Below, piece by piece: positions 7,851 to 15,981 of a stretch of 64,000 bases of DNA. The notes beneath the pieces are model-generated. The model was not told the origin of the DNA. It ran no database searches and was given only the letters and a program-made list of their open reading frames with translations. The stretch is from Amycolatopsis alba DSM 44262 (lineage in GTDB: Bacteria; Actinomycetota; Actinomycetes; Mycobacteriales; Pseudonocardiaceae): positions 3,055,665 through 3,119,664 of the forward strand of contig NZ_KB913032.1 of NCBI RefSeq assembly GCF_000384215.1, in the 5' to 3' direction. Position 1 is the stretch's first letter; every line of letters begins with the position of its first letter. A program made the translations under genes and the position numbers.

Positions 7851-9536
7851 TCAGTCTTCCTTTCCCAGCGCCTGGCCGACCGCGGTGACGAGCAGCGCGA
7901 ACGAGGTGGCCCCTGGATCGGGGTGCCCTTTGCTCCGCTGCGCCAACCGCGCCGCCCGCCCTTTGGCGGGCAGCAGGTCCGCCGTGGCCTCGGCCGCACT
8001 CACCGCGACCTGGGCCGCCTTCTGCCAGGCCTGCGGGACGTCGGCGCCCGCCTCGGCCTGTTCGCGCAACGCCAGCCGGAACGGCTCGATGGCGTCGAGC
8101 ATGGTCTTCTCACCCGGTTCGGCCTTGCCCAGTTCGACGAAGGCCGTCACGGCGCCGTCCACGGCGTTCGCGAGGACTTCCGCGGTGATCTCGGCTCCGG
8201 ACCGGCCCTGTATTCCGGCACCGGTTTCGGCCAGCAGGACCCCGTACAGCGCCCCGGACGCGCCGCCCGCCGCATCGGCGAACCCCGTCCCCGCCGCCAG
8301 CAGCGCGGTCGACGGCGAATCTCCATCACGCCTCGCGGCGGCCACCGCGGCCCGCATTCCCCTGGTCATGCCCAGCCCGTGGTCACCGTCGGCGGCGACC
8401 GCGTCCAACCTGCCGAGTTCGGCTTCGCCGTCTTCGATGACGTGCAGCGCCGCCGTCAACGCGCGGTCCACGATGCCTTGCCCCGGCTCGGCCTCCGCCA
8501 GCAGAGAGTCCACTGTGGACTCCAGCGGGACCTGGGCCAGCGCGGCACCGGCGCTCCGGTAGCCAGGGGTGTCACAGGGTGCGGCATAGAGCTCGGCGAG
8601 TTCGTCGTCGAGCACCAGGATCGACAGCGAGACACCGGCCATGTCGAGCGAGGTGACGAATTCGCCGACCTCGGTGTGCAGCGGGCTGAGCCCCGCCTCG
8701 GCTAGCCGCTCGTGCACACGGGTGTACGTCGCGAACATCTCTTCGTATTTGGTGCGGCCCAGCCCGTTCAGCAGGACCACCACTCGCCCGTCACCGACCG
8801 GCAGTTCCGGGAGGAGGCCGTCGACCAGTTCGTCGGCCAGTTCACGGGCGCTCAGCCTGCCGACGGTGCGCACGCCGGGCTCGCCGTGGATACCGAGCCC
8901 CAGTTCCATCTCGCTCTCGCCGACGGTGAACAGCGGAGCGGACGCGCCGGGCAGTGTGCAGCCGCCGAACGCCACCCCGAAGGTGCGGGTGTGCGAGTTC
9001 GCCTTCTCCGCCACCGCGTGCACGGCGGCCAGGTCGTCACCGCGTTCGGCGGCGGCGCCCGCGATCTTGAAGACCAGGAAGTCCCCAGCGACACCGCGAC
9101 GCCGTTCCGGCGCGTCGGCGGGACCGCTGGCGATGTCGTCGGTGACCAGGATCGTGCGGCTTTCGACGCCCTCGGCCGCCAGCCTGCGCGCGGCGAGCCC
9201 GAAATGCAGCACGTCGCCCTGGTAGTTGCCGTAGCCGAAGAGCACTCCGGCACCGCTCTCCGCGGCCCGCGCCGTGCGGTAGACCTGCTCGGCGCTCGGG
9301 CTGGTGAACACGTCGCCCACCACGGCACCGTCGGCGAGACCGGGGCCGACCAGCCCGGCGAAGGCGGGATAGTGGCCGCAGCCGCCACCGATCACCACCG
9401 CGACCTTGCGCTCGGTTTCTTCGCGACGCAGCACGCCATAGGCGCCGGGAACCTTGCGCACCGAACGCCCGTAGGCGGTGACGAACCCGTCCAGCCAGTC
9501 GCGTTTGAACGTCTCCGCGGCACCCAGGACCGTCAT
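7851..9536 (-). CDS. DhaK-DhaL fusion kinase (dihydroxyacetone/erythrulose kinase)
   Basis: A 561-residue ATP-dependent kinase with both Dak domains. The DhaK half (residues 1-330) has GGCGHYPAFAGLVG and the substrate-binding His217 in GLGIHGEPGV. The DhaL half (about 340-561) has the metal-binding ADGDHGLG at 382-389 and TGFADAAGGASGALYG. Single-chain ATP-dependent enzymes of this kind phosphorylate dihydroxyacetone or, in mycobacterial tetritol pathways, erythrulose. Its start overlaps the HAD phosphatase stop (ATGA) and its stop touches the RpiB start. It is the core enzyme of the reverse operon. Confidence 0.9.
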   Translation of the reverse strand: MTVLGAAETFKRDWLDGFVTAYGRSVRKVPGAYGVLRREETERKVAVVIGGGCGHYPAFAGLVGPGLADGAVVGDVFTSPSAEQVYRTARAAESGAGVLFGYGNYQGDVLHFGLAARRLAAEGVESRTILVTDDIASGPADAPERRRGVAGDFLVFKIAGAAAERGDDLAAVHAVAEKANSHTRTFGVAFGGCTLPGASAPLFTVGESEMELGLGIHGEPGVRTVGRLSARELADELVDGLLPELPVGDGRVVVLLNGLGRTKYEEMFATYTRVHERLAEAGLSPLHTEVGEFVTSLDMAGVSLSILVLDDELAELYAAPCDTPGYRSAGAALAQVPLESTVDSLLAEAEPGQGIVDRALTAALHVIEDGEAELGRLDAVAADGDHGLGMTRGMRAAVAAARRDGDSPSTALLAAGTGFADAAGGASGALYGVLLAETGAGIQGRSGAEITAEVLANAVDGAVTAFVELGKAEPGEKTMLDAIEPFRLALREQAEAGADVPQAWQKAAQVAVSAAEATADLLPAKGRAARLAQRSKGHPDPGATSFALLVTAVGQALGKED

Positions 9537-10219
9537 CGCCCGCTCGCCTCCGCGAATTCACCGGACAGGTACGCGAGCAGTTTGCGGCGCACGTCGTCGT
9601 TGTTCTCCGCGACCGCGGCGGCCAGTTCGAGCGCGTCCGGCTTCGGCGGGTACACCGGATTCGGCAGCGCGATCACGGTGAGCCCGGCCGCGGCGGCGGC
9701 GCGGATGCCGTTGCTGGAGTCTTCGACGCCCAGGCATTCCTCGCCGGAGCGGCCGAGCCTGGCGGCGGCTTCGAGGTAGACGTCCGGGCTCGGCTTGCCC
9801 CTGGCGACCTCGGCACTGGAGACGGTCGCGGTGAACTCACCGGTGAGCCTGTGCTTTTCGAGTACGGCGTCGATCACCCGGCGGGCGGCCGACGAAGCCA
9901 GCGCGACCGGCACCTTCGCGCTCACCTCACGGACCATCTCGCCGGCACCCGGCAGCAGGGGCGCCTCTCCCGCTTCGATCGCGGCGATCATGCCGTCCAC
10001 CACGGCACGTTCGACCTCGACCGCGCTTTCCGGCGTACCGGACCGCTTGGCGAGGTAGGCGGCCCATTCGGGTGCGCTCATCCCCTGTACGGACGCGGTG
10101 TCCTCAGCGGTCCATTCGGTCCGGTGCCGGGCGGCGTACGCCACCCAGTTTTCTTCCCAGAGGTGTTCACTGTCGACGAGGACACCGTCCAGGTCGAACA
10201 CCACCGCGGCGAGTGCCAT
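9533..10219 (-). CDS. HAD-superfamily phosphatase, beta-PGM/sugar-P type
   Basis: A 228-residue HAD hydrolase. Motif I is VFDLDGVLVDSE (nucleophile Asp and acid Asp), motif II is ALASSAARR, Lys is in RGKPSPDVY, and motif IV is GVEDSSNGIRAA. A helical cap follows motif I, as in phosphoglycolate phosphatase and beta-phosphoglucomutase relatives. It is the first gene of the reverse operon and starts 14 bases from the DeoR-type operator. In sugar operons such enzymes remove stalled or toxic sugar phosphates or act as mutases; which applies here is unclear. Confidence 0.85.
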   Translation of the reverse strand: MALAAVVFDLDGVLVDSEHLWEENWVAYAARHRTEWTAEDTASVQGMSAPEWAAYLAKRSGTPESAVEVERAVVDGMIAAIEAGEAPLLPGAGEMVREVSAKVPVALASSAARRVIDAVLEKHRLTGEFTATVSSAEVARGKPSPDVYLEAAARLGRSGEECLGVEDSSNGIRAAAAAGLTVIALPNPVYPPKPDALELAAAVAENNDDVRRKLLAYLSGEFAEASGR

Positions 10220-10232
10220 CCGGCGTCTCCTT

Positions 10233-10269
10233 TCACATCGATGCTGTTAAGTTAACATCGATGATGTGA
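10233..10269. promoter_or_regulatory. DeoR operator candidate (divergent promoter)
   Basis: A 37-base dyad with TCACATC at 10233-10239 and GATGTGA at 10263-10269, enclosing ATCGATG repeats and the core GTTAAGTTAACATCGAT (10246-10262). It sits between the divergent HAD operon and phosphatase-DeoR pair. The same GTTAAGTTAACA core followed by CGAT recurs in front of the polyol permease (12034-12049) and nowhere else that I noticed. The DeoR protein encoded at 10920 is the obvious candidate binder. Confidence 0.65.
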
Positions 10270-10296
10270 TCTGGGCAAGCTTCGAGGAGGGTTCAC

Positions 10297-10923
10297 GTGG
10301 TCGCACGGTTGTTGTTGGCACGGCACGGCCAGACCGAATGGCATGCCGAGAACAGGTATGCGGGCAGCAGCGACGTGGCGCTGACCGAGGAAGGGCTCAG
10401 GCAGGCGGGTGCTCTCGCCGAGTTCGCCGCGGCGGCCGGGCCGACGGCCGTGTTCTGCTCACCGCAGAGCAGGGCACGTCGCACGGCGGAGCCGTCCGCC
10501 GAGGCACTGGGCCTGCCCTTGCGAGTGGTCGACGAGCTGCGTGAAGTCCACTTCGGACTGCTGGAAGGGCGCACCAGGGACGAGCTGGCGGCGACGGATC
10601 CCGATGCGGTCGCGAGATTTCTGGCCGACCCCGCGACCGGCGCCTTCCCCGGCTCGGAGCCACCAGGGGACGCGGCAGCCCGCGGAGCGAAGGCCCTGCG
10701 CGGGATCGCCGCCGAAGTCCCTGGCGAGACGGTGCTGGTCGTCGCGCACAACACCCTGATCAGGCTGACCTTGTGCGCACTGCTCGGCATCCCGCTCGAG
10801 ACCTACCGCACGGTGTTCCCGCGGCTGGACAACGCGGCCGTCACCGAGATCGCGATCGACGGCACACGCACCGGCCTGCTGCGCCTCAATCAGCAGGCAG
10901 GCACGCGATACTGGGCACCATGA
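10297..10923 (+). CDS. Histidine phosphatase (phosphoglycerate-mutase-like)
   Basis: A 208-residue branch-1 histidine phosphatase. The phosphohistidine motif is LARHGQTEW with His10, followed by SPQSRARRTAEP (Arg), catalytic Glu in LREVHFGLLEGRT and the second His in VLVVAHNTLIRL. It dephosphorylates small phosphoesters; the substrate is not readable. The GTG start at 10297 follows GAGGAGG. It overlaps the DeoR gene (ATGA). Being co-transcribed with the regulator, it may control the level of a sugar-phosphate inducer. Confidence 0.85.
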   Translation: MVARLLLARHGQTEWHAENRYAGSSDVALTEEGLRQAGALAEFAAAAGPTAVFCSPQSRARRTAEPSAEALGLPLRVVDELREVHFGLLEGRTRDELAATDPDAVARFLADPATGAFPGSEPPGDAAARGAKALRGIAAEVPGETVLVVAHNTLIRLTLCALLGIPLETYRTVFPRLDNAAVTEIAIDGTRTGLLRLNQQAGTRYWAP

Positions 10924-11714
10924 GCGATGAGAAGACGGCGGGCGCGAGCGCACACTCTCGTAACACGCGCCAGCGGCAGATCACCGAACACGTCTTCGAA
11001 TCCGGCTCCGCCACCATCTCCGACCTGGTGGAACTCACCGGTGTCAGCACCATGACGGTGCACCGGGACGTCGACGAACTGGCCAGGCGCGGCCTGCTGC
11101 GGAAGTACCGCGGCGGCGTGTCGGCCATGCCGTCGACGGTCTTCGAAAGCAACGCCGACTACCGGATGAACGTGCATTCGGAAGAGAAGGCGGTGATCGC
11201 CGCGCACGCGCTCGCTCGCGTCGAACCGGGGATGTCGATCCTGCTCGACGACTCCACGAGCGCGCTCGCACTGGCGAAGATGCTGCACCGCGTCACGCCC
11301 CTGACCGTCGCGACGAACTACCTCGGCGCCATCGAGCTGCTCAAAGGCGTTCCCGGCCTGCGGCTCATCTGCATCGGCGGCGATTACTCGGCGACCCACG
11401 ACTCGTTCCTCGGCATGCAGAGCCTCGAGGCGATCGAACGGATCAACGTCGACGCGACCTTCGTTTCGACCTCGGCGATGAACACGCGGATGACCTTCCA
11501 CCAGGAGCCGGAGATCGTGATGCTGAAGCGCGCGATGCTGGCCAGCGCCCGGACGAAGGTGCTGCTGATGGACCACAGCAAGACCGAACGCGCGGCACTG
11601 CACCGGCTGGCCCCGCTGAGCGACTTCGACGTGCTGATCGTCGACGACGGCGTGGCGGACCACCTGGCCGAGGAGATGCGGAGCCAGGTGGAAGTGGACG
11701 TCGCCGAGATCTGA
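10920..11714 (+). CDS. DeoR-family transcriptional regulator
   Basis: A 264-residue repressor. The N-terminal winged HTH (about residues 18-70) contains RQITEHVFESGSATISDLVELTGVSTMTVHRDVDELARRG, shown here only as its recognisable pattern around VSTMTVHRD; the C-terminal DeoR sensor domain has DDSTSALALAK and VATNYLGA with an LMDHSKTERAALH loop, which binds a sugar phosphate in the family. It overlaps the phosphatase gene. It probably represses both the reverse operon and the permease-kinase pair through the GTTAAGTTAACA sites, with a phosphorylated intermediate as inducer. Confidence 0.88.
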   Translation: MSDEKTAGASAHSRNTRQRQITEHVFESGSATISDLVELTGVSTMTVHRDVDELARRGLLRKYRGGVSAMPSTVFESNADYRMNVHSEEKAVIAAHALARVEPGMSILLDDSTSALALAKMLHRVTPLTVATNYLGAIELLKGVPGLRLICIGGDYSATHDSFLGMQSLEAIERINVDATFVSTSAMNTRMTFHQEPEIVMLKRAMLASARTKVLLMDHSKTERAALHRLAPLSDFDVLIVDDGVADHLAEEMRSQVEVDVAEI

Positions 11715-11732
11715 CAGGCGGCTACGGACGAG

Positions 11733-11755
11733 GTCTCGAGCGCCACGCTCGAGAC
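11733..11755 (+). terminator. Hairpin after deoR-type gene
   Basis: A perfect ten-base stem, GTCTCGAGCG / CGCTCGAGAC, with a CCA loop, begins 18 bases after the DeoR stop. There is no U-tract, which is common for actinobacterial terminators. Confidence 0.55.
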
Positions 11756-11918
11756 GGTGAGCGTCCCCGGCGGGGCGCACGAGACACCCGTTGCCCCTGC
11801 GCCGGCTCGGCACCGGCACCCTTGCCCCGCCCGTCGAGTTCCCTCGGCTCAGCCGAGGGAAGCGAGCCTTCACCCGGCGGCCGCCGCGGCTGCCAGCACA
11901 CCTGGGCGATCACAAAGG

Positions 11919-11969
11919 TGGCGAAGGCCTCCTTCACTACCTTCAGGGTAGGCAAGGAGGCCTTCACGG
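11919..11969. terminator. Long AAGGAGGCCTT-type hairpin
   Basis: GAAGGCCTCCTT (11923-11934) pairs with AAGGAGGCCTTC (11954-11965), and the loop has CTACC and GGTAG arms of its own. A close relative lies at 40553-40603, including the same inner CTACC...GGTAG pairing and the flanking TTCACGGACCAA. It is probably a bidirectional terminator or a dispersed hairpin element. Confidence 0.55.
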
Positions 11970-12016
11970 ACCAAGCCTGCCTGCCTGGGCGCGCGAGGCT
12001 AACACGGAAATCCACC

Positions 12017-12049
12017 GATGTAACATCTTGAAAGTTAAGTTAACACGAT
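12017..12049 (+). promoter_or_regulatory. DeoR operator candidate, permease promoter
   Basis: GATGTAACATC, a small palindrome at 12017-12027, is followed by GTTAAGTTAACACGAT at 12034-12049. The second block matches the core of the operator at 10246-10262 in 15 of 16 positions if one inserted T is allowed. It lies about 37 bases upstream of the permease start, a normal repressor position. Confidence 0.6.
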
Positions 12050-12085
12050 CCATGATACGCTGAACACGACGTCATGGAGGCGTGC

Positions 12086-13432
12086 ATGAACCAGGTAACA
12101 CCGCCGTTATCGCGATCCGGGAGCAGCGCCGGGAGCGGGTTCGCCCGCGTCTTGAACCGCTGGGGCCTGCCCGCCCCGCTGTTCCTCGGCTATGCCGGAC
12201 TGCTGCTGTTCATGATCGGCGACGGGGTCGAGTCGGGCTTCATCGCGCCGTTCATGGCGGACAACGGCGCGGGCACCGAGATCAAGGCCTCGTACGTGAT
12301 CACGGTGTACGGCGTCGCCGTGATGCTGGCGTCGTGGTTGTCAGGGGCGCTGTCGGATCTCTGGGGACCGCGTCGCGTGATGATGATCGGCCTGGCCATC
12401 TGGCTGGTGTTCGACGTGCTGTTCCTCGCCGTCGCGGTATCCGGTGAGAACTACGCGCTGATGCTGGTGTTCTACGGTCTGCGCGGCTTCGGCTATCCGA
12501 TGTTCGCATTCGGTTTCCTGGTCTGGATCACCGCGGTGGCGCCGGTCGCCAGGCTCGGCGCGGCCGTGGGCTGGTTCTACTTCGCCTTCACGGGCGGGCT
12601 GCCGACGCTGGGCGCGCTGGTCGCGAGCTTCACGAATCCGGTACTCGGCCATTACGGCACGCTCTGGGTGTCGGTGGGGCTGCTCGCGCTCGGCGGGTTG
12701 CTGGCGATCTTCGGGGTCCGGCAGCGGACCGGGTACACCCGGCTCGCGCCGCCGGACGTGAAACCGGTGCAGAGCCTGGTCTCCAGCGTGTCGATCGCGT
12801 GGAAGAAACCCCGCGTCGGAGTCGGGATGCTCGTCCGGGTCATCAACACCGCGCCCGAATTCGGCATGCTGGTGTTCTTCCCGACGATCTTCATCGAGGG
12901 CATCGGGTTCGGGGAAAGCCGCTGGCTGCTCCTGGTCTCGGTCATCTACGGCACGAACATCTTCTTCAACCTGATCTTCGGCGTGCTGAGCGACCGGATC
13001 GGCTGGCGCACCACGATCTTCTGGTTCGGTGCGATCGGCTGCGCGATCTCGATCCTGTTGCTCTACTTCGTCCCGATCGCGATGGGCGCCGAGTACTACT
13101 GGCTCGCGTTGCTCGTCGGCGCGCTGTACGGCGCCACGCTCGCCGGATTCGTGCCGATCTCGGCGCTGCTTCCCTCGCTCGCCCCGGAGAACAAGGGCGG
13201 CGCGATGGCGCTGCTGAACCTGGGCGCGGGGGCGGCGGCGTTCGTCGGACCGGCGATCGTCAGCGTGTTCCTGGGCCCGCTGGGCGCGGCCGGAGTGGTG
13301 ATCGTCTTCGCCGCGCTGTACCTGGTCGCGGCGGTCTTGGTGCGCTACCTGAAGTTGCCCGAAGAGACGGCGAAGGCGATCGAAGAGGACAAGAGCCTGC
13401 AGCAAGTCGGAGAGAAGGTCGTCACCACGTGA
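12086..13432 (+). CDS. MFS polyol permease (RbtT/DalT type)
   Basis: A 448-residue major facilitator transporter with 12 predicted helices. Early GDGVESGFIAPFM, the inter-helix LSDLWGPRRVMM motif A and LRGFGYPMFAFGFLVW resemble bacterial ribitol/arabitol permeases. ATG at 12086 is preferred over ATG at 12074 because GGAGG (12076-12080) serves it. It is coupled to an FGGY kinase by a GTGA overlap and sits behind a DeoR-type operator. It probably imports the polyol or ketose used by this locus. The exact sugar alcohol is not readable. Confidence 0.83.
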   Translation: MNQVTPPLSRSGSSAGSGFARVLNRWGLPAPLFLGYAGLLLFMIGDGVESGFIAPFMADNGAGTEIKASYVITVYGVAVMLASWLSGALSDLWGPRRVMMIGLAIWLVFDVLFLAVAVSGENYALMLVFYGLRGFGYPMFAFGFLVWITAVAPVARLGAAVGWFYFAFTGGLPTLGALVASFTNPVLGHYGTLWVSVGLLALGGLLAIFGVRQRTGYTRLAPPDVKPVQSLVSSVSIAWKKPRVGVGMLVRVINTAPEFGMLVFFPTIFIEGIGFGESRWLLLVSVIYGTNIFFNLIFGVLSDRIGWRTTIFWFGAIGCAISILLLYFVPIAMGAEYYWLALLVGALYGATLAGFVPISALLPSLAPENKGGAMALLNLGAGAAAFVGPAIVSVFLGPLGAAGVVIVFAALYLVAAVLVRYLKLPEETAKAIEEDKSLQQVGEKVVTT

Positions 13433-14868
13433 ACCAGCCCGTCACGATCGGCATCGACGTCGCCACCGCGGGGGTCCGTGCCCTCGCGGTGCGCGGCGGC
13501 ACCGTCCTCGCTTCGGCCGCCGGGCCGCTGCCCGCGCCGGTCCGCGACGAGCGCGGGCACAGCGAGCAGGACGCCCGCTCCTGGTGGCCCGCGGTAAAGA
13601 CGGTGCTGGCGAAGGTCACCGGCGAGCTGCCGGGCAGGGGCGGCGAGGTCGCCGCGGTGGCCGTCGCCGCGACGTCGGGGACGATCGTCGGGGTCGATGC
13701 CTCCGGTGAGCCGGTCACGCCCGCGCTGATGTACGACGACAGGCGTGGCGCGGAGCTCAACCGCAAAGCCACCGAACTCGGCGCGGACCGCTGGCGGCGA
13801 CTCGGTTTCGGCGTGTCCGCCACGGCCGCGCTCGGCCGGATCGCCTGGCTGTCCGAGTTCGTCCCCGGCGTCGCCGGGGTCCGGCACACCCCCGAGCTGA
13901 TCGCCGCGAAGCTCACCGGCGGGCCGGTCGCGAGCGACTGGTCGCACGCCTTGAAGAGCGGCTACGACCCGCTCTCCCTCGAATGGTCACACGAGGTCTT
14001 CGAGGCTTTGGGGGTACCCGAGGGCCTGCTCCCCCCGGTGGTCGCGCCCGCCACCGTGCTGGGCACGGTGGCCCGTCCGGTCGCCGGGCTCCCGGCGGGC
14101 TGCCCGGTCGTGGCCGGGATGACCGACGGCTGCGCGGGCCAGCTCGCGGCAGGAGCGGTCACCCCAGGGAGCTTCGTCGGAATCCTCGGCACGACGTACG
14201 TGCTCAAGGGGGTCACCGAAGAGCTGGTGCCGGATCCGACCGGGGTGATGTACAGCCACCGTCATCCGGACGGCTGGTGGCTGCCCGGTGGCGCGTCGAA
14301 CACCGGCGGCGAGGCCGTCGCCGGGCAGGAAAACCTTCCCGGACTCGACGCGGCGGCGGCCGCGCTGGGCCCGGCGAAGGTGATCGCGTATCCGTTGCGG
14401 CGCAAGGGCGAGCGCTTCCCGTTCGCCGGCGCGGACGCAGAGGGTTTCGTGTCCGGCGAAGCCGACGACGTGGAGCTGCACCGGGCCAGGCTGGAGGGGG
14501 TCGCCTTCCTCGAGCGGCTGGCGCTGGACCATCTGCGCCGGCTCGGTGTCACGATCACCGAACCGTTGCTGGCGGCGGGCGGCGGCAGCAAGAGTCCTCT
14601 GTGGACCCAGATCAGGGCGACCGTCACCGGCCTCGGTCTGCGGGTGTCACCCCAGGCCGAAACGGGATACGGCGCCGCGCTGCTCGCCGCGGCGGGGATC
14701 CTGCCGGGCGGGCTCACCGAAGCCTCGGAAGGGCTCGGAAAAGGAACGCTGGTCGAACCCGACGAGCGCGAAAGCGCCGCGCTCACCGAGTCCTACCTGC
14801 GGTTCTGCGCCGAACTGCACACCAGGGGCTGGATCGACGACGAGCTGTTCGCCGTCACCCGGCATTGA
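13429..14868 (+). CDS. FGGY-family carbohydrate kinase (second copy)
   Basis: A 479-residue FGGY kinase, only distantly similar to the one at 4879. It has VTIGIDVATAGVRALAV at the start, AVAATSGTIVGVD, the catalytic Asp in VVAGMTDGCAGQLAAGA and the C-terminal AAGGGSKSPLWTQI motif. The style is closer to ribulokinase/xylulokinase relatives. The GTG start overlaps the permease stop, so import and phosphorylation are coupled. Having two FGGY kinases plus a Dak kinase implies at least two substrates or stereoisomers at this locus. Confidence 0.85.
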   Translation: MNQPVTIGIDVATAGVRALAVRGGTVLASAAGPLPAPVRDERGHSEQDARSWWPAVKTVLAKVTGELPGRGGEVAAVAVAATSGTIVGVDASGEPVTPALMYDDRRGAELNRKATELGADRWRRLGFGVSATAALGRIAWLSEFVPGVAGVRHTPELIAAKLTGGPVASDWSHALKSGYDPLSLEWSHEVFEALGVPEGLLPPVVAPATVLGTVARPVAGLPAGCPVVAGMTDGCAGQLAAGAVTPGSFVGILGTTYVLKGVTEELVPDPTGVMYSHRHPDGWWLPGGASNTGGEAVAGQENLPGLDAAAAALGPAKVIAYPLRRKGERFPFAGADAEGFVSGEADDVELHRARLEGVAFLERLALDHLRRLGVTITEPLLAAGGGSKSPLWTQIRATVTGLGLRVSPQAETGYGAALLAAAGILPGGLTEASEGLGKGTLVEPDERESAALTESYLRFCAELHTRGWIDDELFAVTRH

Positions 14869-14874
14869 GAGAAA

Positions 14875-15858
14875 TCAGGAAGGACGTGGGCCATTGGCCT
14901 TGGTAGGAGCCGGCTTCGGCGCAGTCTCCGGTTTCGACGCTTCCGGTTTGGCGGCTGCGGCCGGCGAGTCAGCGTCCGGAGCGGGAGCCAGCAGCCTGAT
15001 GGCCTCTTGGACGGCGACGTCCGTGGCGGACAGCCGATCGGCGACCTTCGACCGGAGTTCCAGCGCGAGCTTCCGGGCCTGCTGAGCCTCGGCCTGCTGG
15101 GTCTTCGCGTCGGTGAGGGCCTCCGCGACCTGCTCCTGCTTGGCGGCGATGTCCTCCGCCGAAGACTTCTCCGACTTGGCGACCTTCTCCGCGGAGATCC
15201 GCTCGGCTTCGGAACGCTTGTCCGCCGACACCCGGTCCGCTTCCGCGATCTTGTCCGCGGACGCCTTCTCCGCTTCCGTGCGACGGGCAGCCGAAGCCTC
15301 CTCGGCCTTCTTGTCCGCGGTGGCGCGGGTCCGGACGCTTTCCAGGTCCAGCTCCTTGCGCTTCTGCGCCGCCTCGGAGTTCAGCCGCTCGATCTCGGCC
15401 TTGGCGTCCGCGAGCAGTTTCTCCCGCTCGGCCTGCGCGTCCTTGGCCGCCTTTTCGCTCGCGCGCTGCGTCTCATGGGCGTATTTGTCCGCTTCGGTCC
15501 GGGTCGACTTGGCGTCGGCTTCGGCGGCGGCCTTGAGGTCGGCGATTTCCTCCTCGGCGAGCTGCATCATCATGCGGACGCGTTCGGCCATCGCGCCGGC
15601 GCCGGACGGGCTCGCACTCATCCGCACGAGGGCCGCCTTGGTCTCGTCCAGTTCCTTCTGGGCGTGGCCCAGCGCCTTGGTGAGTTCACCGGCTGTCGCA
15701 ACGGCCTCGTCGCGGTTGCGTGAGGCCTGTTTGAGTTCGGTCGACAGCTCGGCGAGACGCTCGTCGACCTGACGCTTGTCATAACCGCGGACAGCGCCCG
15801 CGAACTGGGACGATTTCGCTGAGGGCGCCTGAGGCGCCGCCTTCTCAGGAGCGACCAT
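14875..15858 (-). CDS. DivIVA-like coiled-coil protein
   Basis: A 327-residue protein, mostly a continuous coiled coil rich in Ala, Glu and Lys (about residues 55-285), preceded by FAGAVRGYDKRQVDERLAEL, which matches the DivIVA/Wag31 N-terminal membrane-curvature motif (GYDxxQVD). The tail is Ala/Pro-rich. Heptads repeat units such as EADRVSADKRSEAERISAEK. It probably localises to poles or septa or organises cell-envelope proteins. ATG at 15858 is chosen because the DivIVA motif follows closely; an upstream in-frame start at 15903 exists. It is divergent from the first DUF445 gene. Confidence 0.7.
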   Translation of the reverse strand: MVAPEKAAPQAPSAKSSQFAGAVRGYDKRQVDERLAELSTELKQASRNRDEAVATAGELTKALGHAQKELDETKAALVRMSASPSGAGAMAERVRMMMQLAEEEIADLKAAAEADAKSTRTEADKYAHETQRASEKAAKDAQAEREKLLADAKAEIERLNSEAAQKRKELDLESVRTRATADKKAEEASAARRTEAEKASADKIAEADRVSADKRSEAERISAEKVAKSEKSSAEDIAAKQEQVAEALTDAKTQQAEAQQARKLALELRSKVADRLSATDVAVQEAIRLLAPAPDADSPAAAAKPEASKPETAPKPAPTKANGPRPS

Positions 15859-15981
15859 GGCGGACACCTTAATGAGCTTGGGCCCGTCAGGCAGTACCGC
15901 CAAACGGCTGCACTAGCCGTGCGGCCCGGCGATCGCATGGCATCCTCCATTGTTGACAGGTCGTAAGCAGGGAGGGCCCGG

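Larger units (their letters stand above)
11715..12085. other. 371-base intergenic region with three hairpins and an operator
   Basis: No gene is visible. From left to right it holds a terminator-like hairpin (GTCTCGAGCG at 11733-11742 with CGCTCGAGAC at 11746-11755), a second hairpin (TTCCCTCGGC at 11839-11848 with GCCGAGGGAA at 11852-11861), a third long hairpin at 11919-11969, and the permease control region ending at 12085. Together they isolate the DeoR transcript from the permease transcript. Confidence 0.6.
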
